NCBI RefSeq assembly: GCF_005943945.1
Contig: NZ_CP040710.1
Coordinates: forward strand, 4,447,501-4,511,500
DNA length: 64,000 nt
Origin: Aggregatimonas sangjinii
GTDB taxonomy: Bacteria; Bacteroidota; Bacteroidia; Flavobacteriales; Flavobacteriaceae
Reading direction: 5' to 3'
Under the pieces are notes generated by a model. The model was not told the origin of the DNA. It was given only the letters and a program-made list of their open reading frames with translations, and made no database searches. A program made the translations under genes and the position numbers. This document shows positions 1-8,222 of the stretch, piece after piece (within the stretch, counting starts at the first letter, position 1; each line of letters opens with the position of its first letter).

Positions 1-558
1 ATAGGCCGCGCGACTCAAAGGCTCATATTCTCCGGTTTCTCCGAGCAATACCAAATTGTCATTGCTCGATTTTCGGAAACTGTAGTTGGCAAGGTTGCCG
101 GTTCGCGTGCAAATGGCATGCACTTTAGTAACATACTCGGCCGTGGCCATAAGGGCGGGCATGGGCCCAAAAGGATTACCTTTAAAATCCATATCGAGGC
201 CGGCTACTACAACGCGAACTCCCTTATTCGCCAGGTCATTGCAAACGGTTACGATTTCATCATCGAAAAACTGGGCCTCATCAATGCCGACAACATCGCA
301 GGTATCACCCAAAATACGAATATTGGCCGCAGCGGGAACGGGAGTAGAGCGAATCTCGTTGGCATCGTGGGAGACCACCATATCTTCATCATATCGTGTA
401 TCGACCATAGGTTTGAAAATCTCCACTCGTTGCTTTGCGAACTGAGCGCGTCTCAAGCGGCGTATCAACTCTTCTGTTTTCCCTGAAAACATAGAACCAC
501 AGATAACTTCGATCCATCCGAATTGTTCTTTGTGGTTAACAGTATTTTCGAGAAACAT
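1..558 (-). CDS. tdk: Thymidine kinase (3' end outside window)
   Basis: Type II thymidine kinase, phosphorylating thymidine to dTMP in the salvage pathway. I translated 186 in-frame residues from the ATG at 558 down to the window edge. They show a P-loop GSMFSGKT (21-28), the DEAQFF Walker-B-like motif (93-98) and the lasso region [14 protein letters not shown] (150-163). At C150 the usual second zinc cysteine of a CxxC pair is Thr153, so this zinc site looks degenerate. Family length is about 200-215 residues, so only some 20-30 residues are missing at the left edge. It is divergent from the hypothetical gene at 690. Confidence 0.95.
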   Translation of the reverse strand, partial: MFLENTVNHKEQFGWIEVICGSMFSGKTEELIRRLRRAQFAKQRVEIFKPMVDTRYDEDMVVSHDANEIRSTPVPAAANIRILGDTCDVVGIDEAQFFDDEIVTVCNDLANKGVRVVVAGLDMDFKGNPFGPMPALMATAEYVTKVHAICTRTGNLANYSFRKSSNDNLVLLGETGEYEPLSRAAY

Positions 559-689
559 TTTGTAAATTTAAGCCTAGAATTTAGACGAAAGTAGTGCCTT
601 TTTTCGTTCTTCTTTATACACAGATAAAATTAACAAAAAAGGCATAACTTTTGTTCAGTGCTATTGAATGATGTTGAAATCGTATACCG

Positions 690-1379
690 ATGAAGAAAAA
701 ACTAAAAGAAGAACTTCGTAAATTATGTACCGATATTATCGTTCATAGCGATAAAGATAGTATTTCCGAGCAATACGAAGCCGCAAAGGAGTTGTATGAA
801 AAGCTGGCAGTACTCAAATTTATCGAAGAGAAACTAAACCATATCGAAATAGACGTTTCTAAAAACATCCTCGCAGAAAGGTTCGAAAAGATGGCGACGG
901 CGGTGTTGAATGAAAATACGAAGGTTCCCGAAAGTAATCCGCACGAAGAGGACATTATGATACCGGGAATGGATACCATTAAGGATATGGTTTCCGAAAT
1001 GCCTAACGAAGCTCCTGTAGATGAGGTTTTGGCCGAATTTCTCGGAACTCCGAACTATCTTAAGAACGATAAGGAGTTGTTCATGCCCTCAACAGGGGAA
1101 ACGCGTAAAGAAAAGGTCAAAACAAAATCATTGAACGATAAGTTGAGTGCAAAGGAGTTCAAGGTTGATTTAAACAACCGGCTCGCCTTCGTAAAGCACC
1201 TATTCAATGGAAGTATGGAAGACTACAACCGCGTTTTGTCGCAATTGGCTACCATAGATACGGAAGAACGCTCGATCGCCTTTATCAAAAATATGGTCAT
1301 GCCCGATTACAACAATTGGGAAGGTAAGGAAGAATACGCCCAACGTTTTATGCGTTTGATCGAACGTAGGTTCGCGTGA
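690..1379 (+). CDS. Conserved hypothetical protein, acidic/helical
   Basis: I do not recognise a named family with certainty. The 229-residue product has no signal peptide or membrane segment. Residues 1-75 are a charged helical N-terminus, 76-125 an acidic low-complexity linker with many Glu/Pro, and 150-229 a more conserved C-terminal block with aromatic residues and a basic end. The start MKKKLKEEL fits a cytoplasmic protein. An intrinsic terminator follows 20 nt after the stop, so it is probably a single-gene unit. Codon use looks like its neighbours. Confidence 0.8.
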   Translation: MKKKLKEELRKLCTDIIVHSDKDSISEQYEAAKELYEKLAVLKFIEEKLNHIEIDVSKNILAERFEKMATAVLNENTKVPESNPHEEDIMIPGMDTIKDMVSEMPNEAPVDEVLAEFLGTPNYLKNDKELFMPSTGETRKEKVKTKSLNDKLSAKEFKVDLNNRLAFVKHLFNGSMEDYNRVLSQLATIDTEERSIAFIKNMVMPDYNNWEGKEEYAQRFMRLIERRFA

Positions 1380-1399
1380 TTCCGTCAAAAGAATTTATA

Positions 1400-1433
1400 A
1401 AGCCCTTTGTCTGAATGATGAAGGGCTTTTTTA
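1400..1433 (+). terminator. Intrinsic terminator after the 690 gene
   Basis: Inverted repeat aaagcccttt / gaagggcttt with a 10-12 nt loop followed by a T run. It lies just downstream of the hypothetical gene and ahead of rsmI. Confidence 0.8.
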
Positions 1434-1531
1434 TGACCAGATTTGATGGCACTCCTTACCTTGTCGGGAAATCTAGAGTCATCTAATGGGGTGTTCAATA
1501 CATAAACACTTGTTTTAATCAATTATAGGAA

Positions 1532-2203
1532 ATGGGAAAACTGTACTTAGTGCCGACACCGATTGGCAATTTAGAGGATATGACCCTTCGCGCCATCAGG
1601 ATTTTAAAGGAAGTGGATGTTGTCCTGGCCGAAGATACACGCACCAGCGGAAAGCTTTTACAGCATTTTGAAATCGGTACGCCCATGCAAAGCCATCATA
1701 TGCACAATGAGCATAAAACGGTCGATGCCTTGGTAAAGCGCTTAAAAGCAGGGGAGACCATGGCCCTCATTTCGGATGCAGGCACCCCCGCAATTTCCGA
1801 CCCGGGATTTCTGTTGACCCGGGCTTGTGTCGAAAACCAAATTGCTGTCGATTGTCTCCCCGGGGCAACTGCCTTTGTTCCCGCTTTGGTCAATAGCGGA
1901 CTGCCCAACGACAAGTTTATTTTTGAGGGTTTTTTACCCGTAAAAAAAGGAAGGCAAACACGATTGCTATTGCTGGCCGAAGAAACACGAACGATTATTC
2001 TATACGAATCGCCTCATAAGTTGTTAAAGACCTTATCGCAATTGGTTGAATATTTCGGGGCGGATAGACTGGTCTCCGTCTCGCGGGAGCTGACTAAACT
2101 GTATGAAGAAACAGTCAGGGGTACGGCCACGGAGGTGTTGGAACATTATACCGCAAAACCACCGAAAGGGGAAATCGTAATCGTCGTTGCGGGAAAAAAG
2201 TAA
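1532..2203 (+). CDS. rsmI: 16S rRNA (cytidine1402-2'-O)-methyltransferase
   Basis: RsmI uses SAM to 2'-O-methylate C1402 in the decoding centre of 16S rRNA. The 223-residue product starts MGKLYLVPTPIGNLEDMTLR, the signature N-terminus of this tetrapyrrole-methylase-fold family, and carries SDAGTPAISDPG at 81-92 in the SAM-binding region, followed by LPGATA. The usual family length is 220-290, and this matches the short flavobacterial form without a C-terminal extension. It stands alone, with a gap of repeats downstream. Confidence 0.95.
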   Translation: MGKLYLVPTPIGNLEDMTLRAIRILKEVDVVLAEDTRTSGKLLQHFEIGTPMQSHHMHNEHKTVDALVKRLKAGETMALISDAGTPAISDPGFLLTRACVENQIAVDCLPGATAFVPALVNSGLPNDKFIFEGFLPVKKGRQTRLLLLAEETRTIILYESPHKLLKTLSQLVEYFGADRLVSVSRELTKLYEETVRGTATEVLEHYTAKPPKGEIVIVVAGKK

Positions 2204-2229
2204 GCTAGCTTAGTGGAGTAGCGGGTTAT

Positions 2230-2361
2230 TCTTTGACAGGCTCAGACTTACTATATGTTTCACATTGATCACAAGCAATAAACAAGCACCGCAAAACTAC
2301 TAAGGATACCATAAATGCCAAATCAATTCTACTTTGCCATGCTGAGCTTGTCGAAGCACGG
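2230..2361. repeat. Dispersed palindromic repeat pair (GACAGGCTCAG / CTGAGCTTGTC type)
   Basis: The gap between rsmI and the DUF819 gene holds the motif ctttgacaggctcag (2231-2245) and, about 95 nt on, catgctgagcttgtcgaag (2338-2356). These are inverted relative to each other (gacaggctcag against ctgagcttgtc). Such motifs are common scattered intergenic repeats in Bacteroidota genomes. No ORF is supported here. Confidence 0.55.
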
Positions 2362-2416
2362 GCAGGAATAGAATGGTCTTTGACAAACGTAGCCCTATTT
2401 GTGTTAAATTGGCATC

Positions 2417-3544
2417 ATGCTAGCACCATGGCTAATTTCGCTTTGTACCGTTATCGCCGTTTATTTCTTAGACCGATGGGAGAACAGATATATAAAATCG
2501 CTTTTTGACTGGGTGCCGGCCATCTTATTGGCGTACATTATTCCCGCCCTCATTTCCTATGTAATGGATGTCGATTATTCCCAAGCGGTCATTCACGATT
2601 TTAGTAAGGACTATTTCATTCCCTTGGCCATCATAGCCGTTATGAGCAGTCTTTCCCTGGGCCAATTAAAAGCCATCGGGTGGAAACCGATACTACTTTT
2701 TGCCGGAGGCTCCTTGTTTATCGCCGTATTCCCTGTACTGTTGGGCCTTGGTTTGATCAATACCGAATTGGTTTCCGAAACCCTGATCAATCAGGAATAT
2801 TGGAAAGGAATTCCGCCCATAGTAGGCAGTTGGATCGGGGGCAGTACCAGTCAGTTGGTGTTGAAGGAACTGGTCGAATGTCCGGAGAATATCTTTCTCT
2901 CCGTTCTGGTTATGGATAACATTCTAGTGAACATCTGGACGATTTTGATGTTTCAGACCATCAAGAAAAGTCCTTTTTTGAACAGGTTTTTTAAAATTAC
3001 GGACATTGCCATGCCCGAGGATATGCGCTCTGAAAATACGAATCCACTTTCTCCATGGCTATGTGCTATAATCTTATTGGCGATGGTGATTACCTCCAAT
3101 TTTTTAATTGACAGCTTTATAGGTCGCGTGGTAGCCTTATCTTTTATCGGTCTCGCGCTCAGCAACTTTATTCCGAGATGGAATTTCGGTTTTACCTTAA
3201 AAATCGGGGGTATTTTAATCATCCTTGTCATGGCCGTTCTCGGATTGAAACTGCAATTTGCCACTTTAGGCTTTAATTTTTCGTTTTTAGGATTTTTGAT
3301 AGTTTGGCTCCTGGGGCATTTTATATTTATGATGATAATTGCCAAAGGATTGAATGTGAATATGGCCTGGGTGCCTATCGCCAGTATGGCCAATGTTGGC
3401 GGTATCGCCACGGCCCCCGCGGTAACGGCTGCCTACGAAAAAAAGTGGATGCCGCATGCCATTGTACTGGCCATACTAAGTATGGCTACTGGTACCTTTT
3501 GGGGAATGTTAACTATTTATCTCTTAGAATCCTTTTTAATTTAA
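2417..3544 (+). CDS. DUF819 family integral membrane protein
   Basis: A 375-residue polytopic inner-membrane protein with about 10-12 hydrophobic segments, beginning MLAPWLISLCTVIAVYFLD. The conserved core GSWIGGSTSQLVL (near 135-147) and the C-terminal MANVGGIATAPAVTAAYEKK match the DUF819 (YjcL-like) family, which resembles sodium-dependent carriers. The substrate is unknown. No operon partner is evident: the next gene starts 55 nt downstream. Confidence 0.85.
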   Translation: MLAPWLISLCTVIAVYFLDRWENRYIKSLFDWVPAILLAYIIPALISYVMDVDYSQAVIHDFSKDYFIPLAIIAVMSSLSLGQLKAIGWKPILLFAGGSLFIAVFPVLLGLGLINTELVSETLINQEYWKGIPPIVGSWIGGSTSQLVLKELVECPENIFLSVLVMDNILVNIWTILMFQTIKKSPFLNRFFKITDIAMPEDMRSENTNPLSPWLCAIILLAMVITSNFLIDSFIGRVVALSFIGLALSNFIPRWNFGFTLKIGGILIILVMAVLGLKLQFATLGFNFSFLGFLIVWLLGHFIFMMIIAKGLNVNMAWVPIASMANVGGIATAPAVTAAYEKKWMPHAIVLAILSMATGTFWGMLTIYLLESFLI

Positions 3545-3599
3545 ATTTCCTTCTTTCAATTTGCGGAGAGGGAATCTTTTGAAAATTGCTAAAGTTCGT

Positions 3600-4172
3600 A
3601 TGCAAAAGCTACTCAAAGAAATAAGGGCCTGCAAGGTCTGCAAAGCCCATTTGCCTTTAACGCCGAGACCGATTATTTCGGCTACCTTGAAGTCTAAGAT
3701 AATTTTGGTGAGTCAGGCACCCGGCAGAAAAGCACATGAACATAACAAGGCTTGGGACGATCCTAGCGGCAGAAAATTACGGGAGTGGCTCGGAGTTTCC
3801 GATGAGGAATTTTACAATCCCGATAATTTTGCGGTCTTGCCCATGGGCTTCTGTTATCCCGGAAAGGGAAAAACAGGTGATTTACCGCCCCGAAAAGAAT
3901 GCGCTCCATTATGGCATGAATCAGTTTGGGACCAACTGGAAAATGTGAAATTGGTCATCGTCATCGGCAAGTATGCACAGGACAAGTACCTAAAAGGGCT
4001 ATCGAAAAAAAACCTCACCGAAAATGTAGCGAATTTTAAAGATTTCCTACCCCAATATTTTCCCTTGCCGCACCCCTCGCCGGTCAATCGTTTTTGGATG
4101 GCGAAGAATCCTTGGTTTGAGAAGGCCGTTTTAGGGGAGTTGCGGGAAACGGTAAAAGGTGCTCTGCAGTAG
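3600..4172 (+). CDS. Uracil-DNA glycosylase family protein
   Basis: Predicted base-excision glycosylase of the UDG superfamily. From the ATG at 3600 the product is 190 residues, starting MQKLLKEIRACKVC. Motif A is SQAPGRKAHE (38-47) and motif B is PHPSP near the C-terminus. Cysteines C11, C14, C85 and C101 are spaced as expected for the [4Fe-4S] site of family-4-type enzymes. The frame is open upstream to TTG codons at 3561 and 3579, but homologues as I know them begin at the MQKLL position. Substrate range (uracil or other deaminated bases) cannot be decided from the sequence. Confidence 0.85.
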   Translation: MQKLLKEIRACKVCKAHLPLTPRPIISATLKSKIILVSQAPGRKAHEHNKAWDDPSGRKLREWLGVSDEEFYNPDNFAVLPMGFCYPGKGKTGDLPPRKECAPLWHESVWDQLENVKLVIVIGKYAQDKYLKGLSKKNLTENVANFKDFLPQYFPLPHPSPVNRFWMAKNPWFEKAVLGELRETVKGALQ

Positions 4173-4566
4173 TGTCATTGCGAACGGAGTGAAGCAACCT
4201 GTATATGAGGTGCTTTGTTCTTTTGGGTAATCCTTTTTGGCAATAAGGAAAACGCAACATTTGGTCTTGACTATTTTTTCTAGCAGTGTAGCGATCTTAA
4301 GTCTAACATCACCTTTAAAATCAAGTAGCTAGATCCATCGTGTTTCTCTTTCTCCCGAATCTTTTTTCAAGATATGGATTACCAACGCCATCGACACCTT
4401 ATTTAATTTCAGTCTCTATGGGAATGTTTCAAGGGTAAGACTTGAAAACATAAAGTAGATGTAGTACAGACCAAGTTCTCGACTGCGCTCGAAGTGACAT
4501 TCAAGGTCTAGCTTCCGAATTTTTAAAAGCGCAGCAGTCTCAAATCTAACATCCCACTTCTAAAAT
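4173..4566. repeat. Gene-free gap with dispersed repeats and an imperfect direct duplication
   Basis: About 390 nt with no supportable gene. It begins with a gtcattgcgaacggagtgaagcaa dispersed-repeat relative. It contains the palindromic core ctcgactgcgctcga (4478-4492), seen again at 5228. It also holds an imperfect ~80-nt direct duplication: 4277-4360 resembles 4531-4610, sharing agtctaacatc, taaaatc, gtagc and agatccatc blocks. The second copy runs into the 3' end of the AhpD-like gene, so the first copy looks like a decayed duplicate of that gene end. Confidence 0.5.
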
Positions 4567-5169
4567 CTAGTAGCGAGATCCATCATGCTTTCCTTTTTCC
4601 CAGCCATGCTTTCCTAGGTACTGGTCGCCGCTTTCAACGGCGCCTTCCTCAATGGAGGTGCCCATAGAGTCGTTCCAGCGGTTGAGATATCCGAAGAGCG
4701 AAATAACGCCCAACATTTCCACGATTTCACCCTCGTTCCAGTGCTCGTACAAACGCGCTTTTATTTCGGCATCAACGCCATTCGGCACTTGGGAGGCTTG
4801 CAAGGAAAAGTCCAAAGCCGCACGCTCCGCTTCGGAGAAAGCCGGATGGGTACGGTATTCCCAGATATTGTCCAATTGATCCTGTTCCGCGCCATAGCGT
4901 TCCGCGGCACGAATGGCATGGGCCTGGCAATAGCGGCAACCGGTGGCATTGCTACTCACCCAGGCGATCATTCTCTTTAGGGCCGATGTCACGCGCCCCT
5001 CGTTCGCCATTACGGCCTTGTTCAAATTGATAAAGGCTTTCGAGATGGCAGGCCGATGCTGCATCGTCAGAATCGAATTCGGGCAAAAACCAAGGGTTTC
5101 GTTAAAAAATTTGGCCAATTCGGCTGTTTCCGGACTGTGGGTAGGAGCAAGTGGGTTTACTAAAGGCAT
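4567..5169 (-). CDS. AhpD-like carboxymuconolactone decarboxylase family protein
   Basis: A 200-residue protein of the AhpD/CMD superfamily. The redox motif is GCRYCQAHA with C78, C81 and H84, the CxxCxxH active site expected of alkylhydroperoxidases. The chosen start is the ATG at 5169 (MPLVNPLAPTHS). The open frame extends to 5592 but that extension overlaps the opposite-strand OsmC gene and is not protein-like. The divergent partner is OsmC, also a thiol peroxidase, which supports a role in organic peroxide removal. The 3' end borders a duplicated repeat. Confidence 0.85.
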   Translation of the reverse strand: MPLVNPLAPTHSPETAELAKFFNETLGFCPNSILTMQHRPAISKAFINLNKAVMANEGRVTSALKRMIAWVSSNATGCRYCQAHAIRAAERYGAEQDQLDNIWEYRTHPAFSEAERAALDFSLQASQVPNGVDAEIKARLYEHWNEGEIVEMLGVISLFGYLNRWNDSMGTSIEEGAVESGDQYLGKHGWEKGKHDGSRY

Positions 5170-5225
5170 AAAATTATTTTTTGTTATTCTAAGACATCGA
5201 GCGCCATCAAGGACTTTTGAACACG

Positions 5226-5250
5226 CATCTCGACTGCGCTCGATGTGACC
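5226..5250. repeat. Dispersed palindrome, CTCGACTGCGCTCGA core
   Basis: The sequence catctcgactgcgctcgatg lies between the two divergent peroxidase genes and shares the 15-nt core ctcgactgcgctcga with 4478-4492. The TCGA arms flank a short ctgcgc spacer. This is a short scattered repeat typical of flavobacterial intergenic DNA. Confidence 0.6.
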
Positions 5251-5292
5251 ATAGATTATTGTATTTTTGGAATACACAAGAAACGAAAATTT

Positions 5293-5721
5293 ATGGGAGC
5301 AACAAATCATATCACTACCAAATGGCTGGGAAACATGGCCTTTGAAAGTAACAATCCATCGGGATTGGATCTTACGATCGATGCGGGGCCCGATGATGGC
5401 GGGGAGGGCAAGGGCTACCGACCAAAAGCATTGATGCTCTCCGGTTTGGCCGGATGTTCCGGTCTGGATGTGGCTTCGTTGATCAAGAAAATGAAATTGG
5501 ACGTGGACATCTTTACCATTGAAACCATTGCGAATTTGACCGAGGAACACCCGAAGTATTATGATACCGTTACCATTGAATACCATTTTCATGGCAGCAA
5601 TTTGAAAGAGGACAAATTGCAGAAAGCAGTAGATTTATCCGTAGAAAAATACTGTGGGGTTATGGAGATGTTTCGACGGTTTGCGGAGCTGGAGATTAAG
5701 ACGGTGTTTCACAACGAATAA
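5293..5721 (+). CDS. OsmC family protein
   Basis: Thiol-dependent organic hydroperoxide reductase-type protein of 142 residues from the ATG at 5293 (MGATNHITTKWLGNM). The two catalytic-type cysteines are C55 in SGLAGCSGLDV and C121 in VEKYCGVMEMF. An upstream ATG at 5245 would add 16 residues encoded partly by a dispersed repeat, so I reject it. It is divergent from the AhpD-like gene, and 42 nt upstream of the four-helix-bundle cassette. Confidence 0.9.
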   Translation: MGATNHITTKWLGNMAFESNNPSGLDLTIDAGPDDGGEGKGYRPKALMLSGLAGCSGLDVASLIKKMKLDVDIFTIETIANLTEEHPKYYDTVTIEYHFHGSNLKEDKLQKAVDLSVEKYCGVMEMFRRFAELEIKTVFHNE

Positions 5722-5760
5722 AAAACAAATACAAATTCAAAAAACAAATTCAAAAATAAT
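5722..5760. repeat. Left flanking repeat of the four-helix-bundle cassette
   Basis: An A-rich stretch holding caaattcaaaaa twice in direct orientation, at 5732-5743 and 5745-5756. The exact inverted 12-mer tttttgaatttg occurs at 6122-6133, on the other side of the small ORF. Confidence 0.7.
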
Positions 5761-5763
5761 CTC

Positions 5764-6090
5764 ATGTCCGAGAAACCTTATGATTTAGAGGAAAGATTGG
5801 TGAATTTTGCCGCGGATACGGCTCTTTTTTGTGAAGGGATGCCAAAAGACTTTACAGGCCAGTATTATGGGCATCAATTATTACGCTCCGGGGGAAGTTC
5901 TGCATTGAATTTTGGTGAAATGCAAGGTGCTCAGTCCGATAAAGATTTTAAGAATAAGGCAACTATTTCTCTTAAGGAACTCAAAGAATCAAAAATTAAT
6001 TACGGAAATGCTTCCAAAAGAGCGGCGCTTTTAGATGAAGTTGAACAACTGATTAAAATACTAGCTACAATCATTAAAAATAAGGGTTAG
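5764..6090 (+). CDS. Four-helix-bundle protein (S23 / intervening-sequence-protein family)
   Basis: A 108-residue all-helical protein. Its order of motifs matches the family of proteins encoded in 23S rRNA intervening sequences and of DGR accessory proteins: an early LEERLVNFAADTALF helix, then QLLRSGGSSALNFGEMQGA (39-57), then KDFKNKATISLKELKESK. The typical length is 110-125. It is a stand-alone copy between osmC and recJ, framed by inverted A/T-rich repeats (5722-5760 and 6106-6140). It looks like an inserted cassette and not part of the recJ operon. No biochemical role can be deduced. Confidence 0.85.
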   Translation: MSEKPYDLEERLVNFAADTALFCEGMPKDFTGQYYGHQLLRSGGSSALNFGEMQGAQSDKDFKNKATISLKELKESKINYGNASKRAALLDEVEQLIKILATIIKNKG

Positions 6091-6105
6091 ACTGCAGTAA
6101 AACTA

Positions 6106-6140
6106 TTGAATTTGTGTTTGATTTTTGAATTTGAATTTAA
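6106..6140. repeat. Right flanking repeat of the four-helix-bundle cassette
   Basis: Contains ttgaatttg at 6106-6114 and tttttgaatttg at 6122-6133, inverted relative to the left flank. It ends only 8 nt before the recJ ATG, so the cassette now supplies the recJ leader. Confidence 0.7.
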
Positions 6141-6148
6141 ATCACCTC

Positions 6149-7837
6149 ATGCGCTGGACCATAAAACCAAAACCGGAACAAGATAAAATCGACCTGCTTG
6201 TTAAAGAGCTGAAGGTCGATGCTTTGGTGGCGGAGTTATTACTTCAACGGGGAATCGATAGTTATGAAAAGGCCAAAAAATTCTTCCGTCCGGAACTCAC
6301 CGATTTGCATGACCCTTTTTTGATGAAAGACATGGGCGTTGCCGTGTCCCGTATCGAAAAAGCAATTGCCGATAACGAAAATATCCTTGTTTTTGGGGAT
6401 TACGATGTTGACGGCACCTCGTCGGTAGCGCTGGTTTCATCCTATTTATTAACGTACTATCCCAACGTGGCGACCTATATTCCAGACCGCTACAATGAGG
6501 GTTACGGAGTTTCTTATCTTGGCATCGACTTCGCCCATGATAATGATTTTTCGCTTATCATCGCTTTAGATTGCGGGGTAAAAGCCATTGAGAAAGTAGT
6601 GTATGCCAAGGCTAAAAATATCGATTTTATCATTTGTGATCATCACCGACCAGGAGCTACCCTGCCAGATGCCGTGGCTGTTTTAGATCCGAAAAGAGAC
6701 GATTGCAGTTATCCCTACGACGAGCTGTGCGGCTGTGGGGTCGGCTTTAAATTGATTCAGGCCTTGTCATCCCGGAAAGGAGAGACCATAAACGATTTAA
6801 TACCCTATTTAGATCTGGTCGCTACGGCCATCGGGGCCGATATTGTTCCCATGACGGGAGAGAATAGGGTCTTGGCCTATTTCGGACTGCAGGTAATCAA
6901 CACCGATCCGCGAATCGGTTTTAAAGCGATTATCGACCAATTGAACAAGAACCAACTGACCATCACAGATGTGGTCTTTATCATCGCCCCGCGCATCAAT
7001 GCCGCAGGCAGAATGAAACACGGCCAGCATGCCGTAAACCTATTGGTGGAAACCGATATGGAAAGGGCCCGCGAGTTTGCCAAGGAAATAGAACAGTTCA
7101 ATACGGATCGCAGGGGTTTGGACCAAGAGATTACCCAGGAAGCTTTGTTGCAAATAGCGGCTAATGAGGAACAGGAACGTTTTACCTCGGTGGTGTATGA
7201 CGCTTCCTGGCACAAAGGGGTTATTGGCATTGTGGCCTCGCGATTGACCGAAACGTATTACCGACCGACCTTGGTTTTTACCAAAAGCGGGGAAAAATTG
7301 GCGGCCTCTGCCCGATCTGTCAAAGGTTTTGATGTCTACAATGCGCTGCAGGGCTGTTCCGATTGTATTGAACAGTTTGGCGGACATAAATATGCGGCAG
7401 GGCTTACCTTGTTGGAAGAGCAGTACGAAACCTTCAAGGCCCAGTTTGAAAAAGTGGTGGCTGAAACCATCGACCCCAATTTGCTTACCCCCGAAATAAG
7501 GGTCGACGCACTCATCGATTTTAAACAAATATCGCCCAAGCTTCTGCGCATCATCAATCAATTCGCCCCCTTTGGTCCGGGCAATATGACGCCAGTATTC
7601 ATGGCCGAAAGTTTAAGGGATACTGGCTATGCCAAAGCCGTGGGCCAGACCGAAGACCATTTAAAAGTCTCGGTTAAACAGCATGGGATAGGCCCTATCG
7701 GCGGTATCGGTTTTAAACTAGGGAGCAAATTATCCGTAGTCAAGAACAAAAGACCCTTTGCGGCCGTTTTTACGTTAGATGAGAATGAGTGGCAAGGAAC
7801 CGTTAGCCTTCAACTAAAATTGAAAGACCTCAAATGA
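6149..7837 (+). CDS. recJ: Single-stranded-DNA-specific exonuclease RecJ
   Basis: RecJ degrades single-stranded DNA 5' to 3' in recombination and mismatch/base-excision repair. From the ATG at 6149 it is 562 residues. The DHH-family metal motifs are DYDVDGT (84-90) and CDHHRPG (163-169), followed by the DHHA1 domain containing GGHKYAAG, and a C-terminal OB-like region. The frame extends a little upstream to a TTG inside the flanking repeat, which I do not use. The length fits the family. It overlaps the next gene by 4 nt (ATGA), so the two are translationally coupled. Confidence 0.95.
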   Translation: MRWTIKPKPEQDKIDLLVKELKVDALVAELLLQRGIDSYEKAKKFFRPELTDLHDPFLMKDMGVAVSRIEKAIADNENILVFGDYDVDGTSSVALVSSYLLTYYPNVATYIPDRYNEGYGVSYLGIDFAHDNDFSLIIALDCGVKAIEKVVYAKAKNIDFIICDHHRPGATLPDAVAVLDPKRDDCSYPYDELCGCGVGFKLIQALSSRKGETINDLIPYLDLVATAIGADIVPMTGENRVLAYFGLQVINTDPRIGFKAIIDQLNKNQLTITDVVFIIAPRINAAGRMKHGQHAVNLLVETDMERAREFAKEIEQFNTDRRGLDQEITQEALLQIAANEEQERFTSVVYDASWHKGVIGIVASRLTETYYRPTLVFTKSGEKLAASARSVKGFDVYNALQGCSDCIEQFGGHKYAAGLTLLEEQYETFKAQFEKVVAETIDPNLLTPEIRVDALIDFKQISPKLLRIINQFAPFGPGNMTPVFMAESLRDTGYAKAVGQTEDHLKVSVKQHGIGPIGGIGFKLGSKLSVVKNKRPFAAVFTLDENEWQGTVSLQLKLKDLK

Positions 7838-8220
7838 GAATAGAACATCTAGCGATTTGGGTCTATGATTTGGAAGGCATGCGCGAATTTTATGAATTGT
7901 ACTTTGGTGCAAAGGCTGGCGTGAAATATGTTAATCCTAAAAAGAACTTCTCCTCCTATTTTCTAGAGTTTGCCGAGGGTGCACGACTTGAAATCATGCA
8001 GAAACCGGATATTCCCGTATTTGGAGCGCCTGGTACCGAAAAGATGGGCTTTGTTCATTTGGCAATATCGGTAGGGACAAAAAACAAGGTAGACGAATTG
8101 ACGGAAAAACTACGTAAAAACGGGATGCGAATTTTGGGTGAATCCAGAACCACCGGTGATGGCTATTATGAAAGTGTAGTGTTGGATCCCGAAGGAAATC
8201 GAATAGAGCTAACGGTTTAG
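7834..8220 (+). CDS. VOC family (glyoxalase/bleomycin-resistance fold) protein
   Basis: A 128-residue single vicinal-oxygen-chelate domain. MRIEHLAIWVYDLEGMREFYELYFG is the first half-module and the second ends in VVLDPEGNRIELTV. Metal-ligand positions are plausible at H5, E61-type, H75 region and E125. The start ATG overlaps the recJ stop. The reaction cannot be assigned; flavobacterial annotations often call it lactoylglutathione lyase, which is not justified by sequence alone. Confidence 0.85.
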   Translation: MRIEHLAIWVYDLEGMREFYELYFGAKAGVKYVNPKKNFSSYFLEFAEGARLEIMQKPDIPVFGAPGTEKMGFVHLAISVGTKNKVDELTEKLRKNGMRILGESRTTGDGYYESVVLDPEGNRIELTV

Positions 8221-8222
8221 GA

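Noticed and set aside
690-1379. Reading the 229-residue hypothetical as a toxin or secretion partner
   Set aside because: There is no signal, partner gene or motif to support it.
5170-5592. N-terminal extension of the AhpD-like ORF to 341 residues
   Set aside because: It overlaps the OsmC gene on the other strand and adds residues unlike any peroxidase; the ATG at 5169 gives the expected length.
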